Source: Actinomycetota bacterium (GTDB lineage Bacteria > Actinomycetota > Acidimicrobiia > Acidimicrobiales > Iamiaceae). Taken from it: a stretch of DNA of 14,375 bases. The notes under the pieces were generated by a model. It was not told the DNA's origin and did no database searches. It worked only from the letters and a program-made list of their open reading frames with translations. The DNA lies in assembly GCA_018268545.1 (NCBI GenBank), contig JAFDWI010000072.1, forward strand, positions 1 to 14,375, written 5' to 3'. How positions within the stretch are numbered: the stretch's first letter is position 1; the number at the start of each line of letters is the position of its first letter. This document shows positions 7,158 to 12,615 of this stretch, in pieces. The position numbers were made by a program, and so were the translations under genes.

Positions 7158-7179
7158 CTCGACCGTTCAGTCGGTCGGG
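7158..7179. terminator. Candidate terminator hairpin between convergent genes
   Basis: An 8-bp stem (7158-7165 with 7172-7179, one T-G wobble on the + strand) encloses a 6-nt loop that contains the stop codon of the - strand gene. It begins 12 nt after the rpsJ stop. No T-tract follows, as is common in GC-rich actinobacteria. It is more stable as + strand RNA and would close the str operon. Confidence 0.4.
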
Positions 7180-8531
7180 ATCCAGTTCCCGTGGAAGCCG
7201 ACGGGAACGCGCACGGGTAGCGGGACCGCGGCGACCGATTCGAGGGTTGCCGCATCGAGGATCTCCAGGCGCGAGGTGTTCGAGGTCTCGTCGTGGCTCA
7301 ACCCCATGAGGACCCCGTCGTCCTCTTCGGCGTCGGGCCCGTTGGGAACGAACACGAACTCGCCGACGTTCGTGTCGGGCCCGAAGTGGCGCGCCGTGGT
7401 CGTCCGGTTCACGGCGTCGTGACGGAACAGTGAGCCCACCAGGTCGACGGCACCGGCCGCGTTCTCGCTGAACCCGACGGTGTAACCGTAGCGGTGCATC
7501 GAAGATGATCGGCGCTCGTCGATGCGCGGGAACTCGTGGCCACCTTCGGCGAGTGCCGCGGTGCGGACCGAACCGGAGCGCCGATCGAGCGTCCAGCGTT
7601 CGAGTGTCGGGAGCCCTTCGTTCGGCCCGTTGAAGTCGGTGGCGAACATCCGGTCGTGGCGCACCAGATCCAGCACGACGGCGTCGCCGTCGTCGTAGGC
7701 GTTCAACGTGTGGAACACATAGCAGGGGTCGACGTCGAACCATGCCACGTCCGTGCCGTCGCCGTTGCGGGGCAACAGGCCGACCCGTGCCGGATAGGTG
7801 GGATCCCAGCGATAGGGCAATGACACCCCGTTCGACGCGAGGTCGAGATCGAAGACCACGGGCAGGTCGTAAATCACGATCGAAGACGCGGTCACCGCGC
7901 AGTCGTGGAGCATCGGTGCGCCGGTCGTCTCGACGTCGACGAGTCGGGTGATCCGCGCATCGGGCGACAACACGCTGTACCGGACCTTGTTGCCCCAGCC
8001 CCAGAAGTACGACACGGTGTGCAACTCGCCGGTCGCCGGATCGCGATGGGGATGTGCGCTGAACCCACCGCCGAGCGTGCCGTCGAAGTCGCACGGTCCG
8101 ATCGTGTCCAACTCGTCGGTGAGTTCATACGGGTTGGCTCCCGCCTCGACGATCGCGAAGGTGCGGCCCGCGTGGCCGATCACGTTGGTGTTGGCTGCGA
8201 AGTCGAATCCGCCGTTGATCGGACCGGGGTGCGCCGGCTCGCCGAGCGCCGCAGCCACATCGGCTGATCGAACCCAACGGTTGCGGTACCACTCGGCGCG
8301 CCCGTCTCGCAGGCGGATGCCGTGCACCATGCCGCTGCCGGTGAACCAGTGGTACGTCTTCGCGTCGACCGCGCCGATCGGGTTGGGTCCGTTGCGCAGG
8401 TACCGACCGTCGAGGTGGTCGGGCAACGTCCCCTCGACCGGTAGATCGGTGAGGGTCTCCTCGACGGTGACCGGCGCGTAGTTGCCGGACAGGTAGCGGT
8501 TGGTCGTGGCGGCCGGTCCGGTGGCGGTCAT
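7167..8531 (-). CDS. Carotenoid oxygenase (RPE65/CCD family)
   Basis: This family uses a non-haem Fe(II) to cleave a C=C bond of carotenoids, apocarotenoids or stilbenes with O2, giving aldehydes or ketones. The 454-residue length is typical. The four expected iron-binding His are seen as H160 (SAHPHRDP), H209 (MLHDC), H274 (VFHTLNAY) and H447 (VGFHGNW). The second-shell Glu candidates are E129, E333 (GHEFPRI) and E391 (VGEFVFVPN). The N-terminal YLRNGPNP and GSGMVHGIRL blocks also fit. The ATG at 8531 follows GAGGAG by 6 nt; the frame stays open further upstream, but that would run into the divergent dehydrogenase and lacks such a site. No signal peptide is present, so it is cytoplasmic. The substrate cannot be read from the sequence: apocarotenoids, retinal precursors and lignostilbenes all remain possible. 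Confidence 0.93.
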   Translation of the reverse strand: MTATGPAATTNRYLSGNYAPVTVEETLTDLPVEGTLPDHLDGRYLRNGPNPIGAVDAKTYHWFTGSGMVHGIRLRDGRAEWYRNRWVRSADVAAALGEPAHPGPINGGFDFAANTNVIGHAGRTFAIVEAGANPYELTDELDTIGPCDFDGTLGGGFSAHPHRDPATGELHTVSYFWGWGNKVRYSVLSPDARITRLVDVETTGAPMLHDCAVTASSIVIYDLPVVFDLDLASNGVSLPYRWDPTYPARVGLLPRNGDGTDVAWFDVDPCYVFHTLNAYDDGDAVVLDLVRHDRMFATDFNGPNEGLPTLERWTLDRRSGSVRTAALAEGGHEFPRIDERRSSSMHRYGYTVGFSENAAGAVDLVGSLFRHDAVNRTTTARHFGPDTNVGEFVFVPNGPDAEEDDGVLMGLSHDETSNTSRLEILDAATLESVAAVPLPVRVPVGFHGNWIPTD

Positions 8532-8631
8532 GGTCAGCTCCTCGGTCGATGGGTCCGTGGGGACCATTCCTAGCGGACCTCGGCACCGCGTGCCGGTGAA
8601 CGCCGGTCGCGGACACTCGGCGGGTCGCGAG

Positions 8632-8637
8632 TACGGT
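8632..8637 (+). promoter_or_regulatory. Possible -10 box TACGGT for the dehydrogenase operon
   Basis: TACGGT fits TANNNT and would start a transcript about 27 nt ahead of the ATG at 8671, leaving room for the GAAAGGGGA ribosome binding site (8655-8663). The only -35-like bases (GGACAC, 8611-8616) are poor and at 15-bp spacing. The 139-bp region between the two divergent start codons must hold promoters in both directions; the leftward one was not recognised. Confidence 0.3.
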
Positions 8638-8670
8638 TCTGCCCGGAGCCGATCGAAAGGGGACCGATCG

Positions 8671-9471
8671 ATGTCGGTAGCCGGACTCGTCGAAGACAAG
8701 GTCGCGTTGATCTGTGGCGTCGGTCCGGGGATGGGCGCCGACATCGCACGGTTGTTCTCCGAGCACGGCGCGTCCGTCGCGCTCGGCGCCCGCTCCGACC
8801 GGGTCGCACCCGGTGTCGCAGGTGAGATCGTCACATCGGGTGGGAATGCGTTCGCGATCGAACTGGACGTCACCGACGACGCATCACGTCGCGCGGCCGT
8901 CGCTGCGACGATCGAACGGTTCGGCCGGATCGACATCCTGGTCAACAACGCGTATCACGACGGCGACTTCACCTACTTCGGCAAGGCCGATCTGGACGCG
9001 TGGCGCCGGACGATGGAGGTGAACCTGTGGGGGAACCTGGCACTCACCCAACTCGTCACGGCTCACATGCGTGAGGCGGCCATCGAGGGTCGTGTGGTGA
9101 TGGTGAACTCCATGTCGTCGGTGCGCATCCAGGAGCGGTTCGGGGCCTACGCCGCGTCGAAGGCGGCGCTGGCCACCGCGGTCAAGACCATCGCGCTGGA
9201 ACTCGGCCGCTTCGGGATCCGGGTCAACGCGATCCACCCCGGTTACATCTGGGGACCACCGGTCGAGACGTACTTCGAGTACCAGGCACAGGCTCGCGGC
9301 GTGGACCCCCGGGTCGTGTACGACGAAGTCGCGGAGGAGACCGCACTCAAGTACCTCCCGCACTCGAGTGAGATCGCCGGATCGGTGCTGTTCCTCGCAT
9401 CGGATCTGGCGAGGCCGATCACCGGTCAGGCGCTGCATGTCAACGCGGGCCATTTCTTCGGAGGGTTCTGA
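8671..9471 (+). CDS. Short-chain dehydrogenase/reductase (SDR), classical type
   Basis: This NAD(P)-dependent oxidoreductase has 266 residues. The cofactor motif is CGVGPGMG (15-22), a variant of TGxxxGxG; NNAY (92-95) matches NNAG. The catalytic set is N118 (in VNLWGN), S147, Y160 and K164 (YAASK), with the usual 13-residue Ser-Tyr spacing. Arg41 just after the second strand favours NADP(H), although this is a weak rule. The C-terminal half (ARPITGQALHVNAGHFFGGF) is standard. The ATG at 8671 follows a strong GAAAGGGGA; the open frame extends upstream to 8500 without a comparable start. The next gene begins 6 bp after the stop, so the two are almost certainly co-transcribed. Substrate is unknown; the neighbouring oxygenase makes apocarotenoid-like carbonyl compounds one option. 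Confidence 0.93.
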   Translation: MSVAGLVEDKVALICGVGPGMGADIARLFSEHGASVALGARSDRVAPGVAGEIVTSGGNAFAIELDVTDDASRRAAVAATIERFGRIDILVNNAYHDGDFTYFGKADLDAWRRTMEVNLWGNLALTQLVTAHMREAAIEGRVVMVNSMSSVRIQERFGAYAASKAALATAVKTIALELGRFGIRVNAIHPGYIWGPPVETYFEYQAQARGVDPRVVYDEVAEETALKYLPHSSEIAGSVLFLASDLARPITGQALHVNAGHFFGGF

Positions 9472-9477
9472 GTCATC

Positions 9478-10263
9478 ATGCAGGATCTGGGAACCGGCCG
9501 GACCGACGAGCGGCCCATTCGTCTCGGGGGCGCACTCGTCACGATCGTGGATCCGCACCGTGGGCACGAGGTGGCGTACAACCGGTGGTACGAGCGGGAT
9601 CACTTCTTCGCCGGTTGCCTGATCGGCGCGTGGAGCCTGGGCGGCGCGCGCTTCGTGGCGACCCGCGACCTCAAAGCGCTCCGGTATCCAGCGGCGTCCC
9701 CGGTTCTTCCCGAGGGCACGGGTTCGTACCTGTCGCTGTACTGGGTGCTCGCAGGGCGTTTCGGCGAGTGGATCCGGTGGGCGTCGGCGCAGGTCGAATG
9801 GTTGCACGACCACGAGCGGATGTTCGCCGAGCGTGATCATCTCCACACGCTGATGTACCGCTTCCGATCCGGTTTCGAGGAACCCCACGGGGTTCCCGTC
9901 GAGCTCGCGCTCGAGCATCGTTCGCCGTATGTCGTGCTCGTGATCGGGGAGCCCGCCACCGGTGTCGACATGAGCACGATCGACGCGTGGTTCGCGTCGC
10001 GTCGCCGACCGGGCGTGGTCGGCGTGGAATTCACGCCGATCCCGCTGCCCGACCATGTCGCCGACGGCGTCACCGCACGAACCGCCGATGGTCGGTTCTG
10101 TCAGCTCTGGTTCGTCGACGACGACATCTCCGAGGTCTGGGACGAGCGCTTCGCATCGTTGGGTGCCGAATTCAGCGCTGCCGGTCTGGGTGAACTCGTG
10201 CTGGTTGCGCCGTTCCGGGCGACGATCCCGGGAACCGACGCGTACACCGACGAGCTGTGGTGA
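9478..10263 (+). CDS. Uncharacterised protein, EthD/Dabb-like
   Basis: I do not recognise a named family. The 261 residues include VAYNRWYERDHFFAGCLIG (about 28-46), which resembles the fNrWY...H signature of EthD-like dimeric alpha/beta-barrel proteins, where the His is functionally important. The second half (about 147-261) restarts with a hydrophobic strand (SPYVVLVIGEP) and ends with another (LGELVLVAPFRATIPG). This is compatible with two ferredoxin-like modules in one chain. There is no signal peptide or membrane segment. The gene starts 6 bp after the dehydrogenase stop; GGAGGG at 9460-9465 lies inside the end of that gene, 12 nt away, so coupled translation is likely. The tight linkage suggests the two proteins act on the same or successive substrates. 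A role as a small-molecule isomerase, decarboxylase or monooxygenase accessory is possible but unproven. Confidence 0.7.
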   Translation: MQDLGTGRTDERPIRLGGALVTIVDPHRGHEVAYNRWYERDHFFAGCLIGAWSLGGARFVATRDLKALRYPAASPVLPEGTGSYLSLYWVLAGRFGEWIRWASAQVEWLHDHERMFAERDHLHTLMYRFRSGFEEPHGVPVELALEHRSPYVVLVIGEPATGVDMSTIDAWFASRRRPGVVGVEFTPIPLPDHVADGVTARTADGRFCQLWFVDDDISEVWDERFASLGAEFSAAGLGELVLVAPFRATIPGTDAYTDELW

Positions 10264-10318
10264 CCGGGGCTGCGGTAGCGTTCGGCACCGTCCCGTCGTG
10301 AGAAGAGAGGTGTCGTCG

Positions 10319-10669
10319 ATGACCGAGCCGGTCGTGTGGTTCAACCCCCAATGTTCGAAGTGTCGGACGACGCAGGCGATCCTCGCCGAACACGGCGTCG
10401 ACGCGACCTACGTGGACTATCGGGCCGAACCCCCGAGCGTCGCCGAGTTGCGGCGGGTCATGGCGTTGCTCGGCACCGATGACCCGCGCACGATCGTCCG
10501 GACCGGCGAACCCGAATGGTCCGACCTCGGTCTCGCGGACGCATCCGACGACGAGATCCTCGAGGCGATGACGGCGCACCCGATCCTGATCGAGCGACCG
10601 ATCATCGTCCGCGGTGACCGGGCCGTCATCGGTCGCCCACCCGAGAACGTCCTCGACCTCATCGACTGA
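10319..10669 (+). CDS. arsC: ArsC-family arsenate reductase-like protein
   Basis: The 116 residues form the ArsC/Spx thioredoxin-like fold. The active-site stretch is NPQCSKCR, with Cys12 where E. coli plasmid ArsC has its catalytic Cys, and a second Cys at 15 giving a CxxC pair. The three Arg that bind arsenate in that enzyme have counterparts at R61 (IVRTGEPEW), R93 (LIERPIIV) and R106 (VIGRPPENVLDLI). The protein may reduce arsenate with a small thiol or glutaredoxin-like donor, but YffB/Spx-like relatives have other roles. No arsR or arsenite pump gene is next to it. The ATG at 10319 follows GAGAGG (10305-10310) by 8 nt, and a possible -10 box TAGCGT sits at 10274-10279. The frame stays open upstream into the previous gene, but that extension has no family similarity. 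Confidence 0.88.
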   Translation: MTEPVVWFNPQCSKCRTTQAILAEHGVDATYVDYRAEPPSVAELRRVMALLGTDDPRTIVRTGEPEWSDLGLADASDDEILEAMTAHPILIERPIIVRGDRAVIGRPPENVLDLID

Positions 10670-10698
10670 ACGAGCCCGAACCGGATCGGTTGATCGTC

Positions 10699-11202
10699 GT
10701 GGGTCACGTGCATCACTACCGCGCACACCTCGAATGGTCGGGTTCCACCGGTGTCGGATATGACGCCTACCCACGTGGGCACCTGGTGACCTTCGACGGT
10801 GTGGCCACGGTGCTCGAGGTTTCGGCCGACCCGGCGTTCCGGGGAGAACCGACCCTCGCGAACCCCGAACAGCTGCTCCTCGCGGCCGCTTCGTCGTGTC
10901 AGCTGCTCAGCTTCCTCGCGGTCGCCGCACGCGCCCGGATCGACGTGGTGGACTACCGCGACGACGCGACCGCGGTGATGCCCGAAGACGATCCGCCGAT
11001 GCGGATCACCCGTGTCGAACTCCGCCCGACGATCACGCTGCGACTCGGCCGCGGTGACGGTGACGGCGGCGGCGGTGACGGTCCGCGGCCTTCCCGAGCG
11101 CGCCTGGATCATCTGGTCGACGTCGCACATCGGGAGTGCTTCATCGCGAACAGCCTCACCGGCGAAATCGTCATCGACCCGACGTTTGTCTGGGTAGGTT
11201 GA
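10699..11202 (+). CDS. OsmC-family protein (peroxiredoxin-like)
   Basis: OsmC/Ohr proteins reduce organic hydroperoxides with two Cys. With the GTG at 10699 the protein has 167 residues. The family Cys are C67 (AASSCQLLSFL) and C147 (AHRECFIANS). YRAHLEWSGSTGVGY, a SADPAFRGEP block and NPEQLLLAA are typical of the OsmC-like branch found in actinobacteria. The start is uncertain: TTG 10690 and GTG 10708 are in frame, and only a weak GGATCGG (10683-10689) precedes them. An unusual Gly/Asp run (about residues 117-128) is encoded by imperfect GGTGAC repeats at 11053-11082, just before the long helix that leads to C147. The gene follows arsC by 29 bp, probably in one operon, suggesting a shared thiol redox theme. 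Confidence 0.88.
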   Translation: MGHVHHYRAHLEWSGSTGVGYDAYPRGHLVTFDGVATVLEVSADPAFRGEPTLANPEQLLLAAASSCQLLSFLAVAARARIDVVDYRDDATAVMPEDDPPMRITRVELRPTITLRLGRGDGDGGGGDGPRPSRARLDHLVDVAHRECFIANSLTGEIVIDPTFVWVG

Positions 11203-11216
11203 GCCCAGTCGGGCGT

Positions 11217-11237
11217 GCCCATCATCGATTCATGGGC
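11217..11237 (+). terminator. Candidate terminator after the OsmC gene
   Basis: GCCCAT (11217-11222) and ATGGGC (11232-11237) make a perfect 6-bp stem with a 9-nt loop, 14 nt after the OsmC stop. A T-containing stretch (GATTCTTC) follows. A smaller GCCC/GGGC hairpin lies just upstream at 11203-11214. Either could end the dehydrogenase-OsmC transcript. Confidence 0.35.
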
Positions 11238-11254
11238 GATTCTTCACAGGCTCC

Positions 11255-11268
11255 TCACATCGATGTGA
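11255..11268. promoter_or_regulatory. 14-bp perfect palindrome, possible operator
   Basis: TCACATCGATGTGA is a perfect palindrome centred about 20 bp before the esterase start codon. A second perfect palindrome, ATGTCGACAT (11273-11282), overlaps the start codon itself. Both use the ATGT/ACAT half-site, and a GTGA/TCAC inverted pair follows at 11285-11294. The cluster is compatible with an operator for a dimeric repressor, but no regulator gene is adjacent and no -10 box was recognised nearby. Confidence 0.35.
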
Positions 11269-11280
11269 TCGGATGTCGAC

Positions 11281-12261
11281 ATGCGTGACATCACGGTTCC
11301 GTCAACTCGTCGTTTCCGTTCGTCGGTCCGCGCCGTGGTCGGCGTGGTTGCCGTCGCGACCGTGGTCGGCTGTGCGGTGTCGCCGAAAGTCGTCGACCCT
11401 TCCTCGACGACCCTTCCGGGCGTGCCGACCAACCGGCCCGGATCCCACGCGGAGACGATCACCGTCGGCAATGTCGAGCGGACGTTCTCGACGTACGTGC
11501 CGGCCGGGCTCGGCGCCGCGCCGGTTCCGATGGTGGTCATGCTCCATGGCGGGTTCGGATCGGCCCGCCAGGCCGAGTCGGCATATGGCTGGGACGCGAT
11601 GGCCGATGCCCACCGGTTCATCGTGGTGTATCCGAACGGGATCGGACGGTCGTGGAATGCCGGTACGTGCTGCGGTCCGGCGATGAAGCGCAACGTCGAC
11701 GACGTCGCATTCATCACCCAGGTGGTCGCGTCGGTCGAGCGGCGTCATCCGATCGACCGCAAGCGGGTCTTCGTGACCGGCATGTCGAACGGCGCGATGA
11801 TGGCCGAGCGACTGGCGTGCGAGACCACGGTGTTCGCGGCGGTCGCGTCCGTTGCGGGGGCGCAGATGGTGCCGTGCGACGCGCCGAGCCCGGTCTCGAT
11901 GCTGCACATCCACGGTCTCGCTGATCACAACGTTCCCTTCGACGGGTCCCAGGGGACCGGGCGCGCAACCGTACCTGTGCATCCACCGGTCACCCGGACG
12001 ATCGACGCGTGGCGGCGCATCGACGGCTGTTCGGCGCCGGTGGTCACGGTTGAGGGTGTCGTGACCCGGTCGGTTTCGACGTGTGAGAACGGCCGAGGCG
12101 TCGAGCTCGTCACGGTCGCCGGCGCGGGTCACCAATGGCCCGGGTCGAAGAAGTCCCGGCCGATCGCCGCGAAGGCACTGGGAATCGATCAACCGTCGAC
12201 AGCGATGAACGCCACCGACGAGATCTGGTCGTTCTTCGAGGCGCACCCGGCGCCGGCGTGA
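11281..12261 (+). CDS. Lipoprotein esterase, PHB-depolymerase/feruloyl-esterase type
   Basis: This alpha/beta-hydrolase belongs to the LpqC-like esterase group that includes polyhydroxybutyrate depolymerases and CE1 feruloyl esterases. The 326 residues begin with an Arg-rich n-region, a hydrophobic stretch and a lipobox TVVGC with Cys31, so the mature protein should be lipid-anchored on the outside of the membrane. Catalytic parts visible are LHGG (88-91, oxyanion hole), GMSNGA with nucleophile S169, D215 (HGLADHNVPF) and H284 (GAGHQWPG). The WNAGTCCG block (125-132) is characteristic. A short Pro/Ser/Thr stretch (about 39-56) links anchor and domain. The ATG at 11281 gives the full signal peptide, but its ribosome binding site is weak. 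It is transcribed separately from the OsmC gene upstream. The actual ester substrate cannot be told: storage polyester, feruloylated glycan and short-chain esters all fit. Confidence 0.9.
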   Translation: MRDITVPSTRRFRSSVRAVVGVVAVATVVGCAVSPKVVDPSSTTLPGVPTNRPGSHAETITVGNVERTFSTYVPAGLGAAPVPMVVMLHGGFGSARQAESAYGWDAMADAHRFIVVYPNGIGRSWNAGTCCGPAMKRNVDDVAFITQVVASVERRHPIDRKRVFVTGMSNGAMMAERLACETTVFAAVASVAGAQMVPCDAPSPVSMLHIHGLADHNVPFDGSQGTGRATVPVHPPVTRTIDAWRRIDGCSAPVVTVEGVVTRSVSTCENGRGVELVTVAGAGHQWPGSKKSRPIAAKALGIDQPSTAMNATDEIWSFFEAHPAPA

Positions 12262-12615
12262 TCATCCGGTTCGGGTGCACCGCGAGCCTTCGGTGCGCCC
12301 TTCGCTCGGCCGGACACCGCCGGCCTCGAATGCCGATCCGTGCCGGACGGGTTTGCGGGGCGGATGCGTCGGCAGCGATCCGCAGCGCCCCGGTTCCGGC
12401 GCGGGCACCGGACAGATCGGCACAGAACATCGCGAGTGTCCGGGACCGTGCCGGGCTCATCGGACGTGCGGGACGTCGCGGCCGGGCGCGGTGAACCCGG
12501 AGCGCCGTGAAGTCAGGAACGGGTGAGCCGGATCGGTCGGGTCGTCTTGGCGCTGTCGGACACGTCGGAGCGAGGCAATCCCCGCGAAGCGTGCCCGTTC
12601 ATCGACGCGGCCCGT
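12262..12615. other. 354-bp non-coding region between convergent genes
   Basis: No open frame here has a plausible start, codon pattern or recognisable product; the frames that cross it are continuations of antisense frames. It holds the strong hairpin at 12273-12300, a second GGCCGG/CCGGCC hairpin at 12308-12325, and at its right end a small GGCCC/GGGCC stem (12609-12623) that spans the stop codon of the leftward gene. No tRNA-like fold or repeat array was recognised. It is unusually long for a gap between convergent genes in such dense DNA, so a degraded gene is possible. Confidence 0.55.
12273..12300 (+). terminator. Strong terminator-like hairpin after the esterase gene
   Basis: A 10-bp GC-rich stem (12273-12282 with 12291-12300, a single G-U pair) closes an 8-nt loop, starting 12 nt after the esterase stop. 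Only two T follow, as is usual for terminators in high-GC actinobacteria. The GGCCGG/CCGGCC hairpin at 12308-12325 may reinforce it. Confidence 0.6.

Noticed and set aside
8532..8948. N-terminal extension of the carotenoid oxygenase to 8948
   Set aside because: It would overlap the divergent dehydrogenase by over 270 bp; the ATG at 8531 has a perfect GAGGAG site and the normal family start.
8884..10344. Open frame of 486 codons on the - strand across the SDR and the Dabb-like gene
   Set aside because: Antisense of two well-supported genes with strong ribosome binding sites; no recognisable motif.
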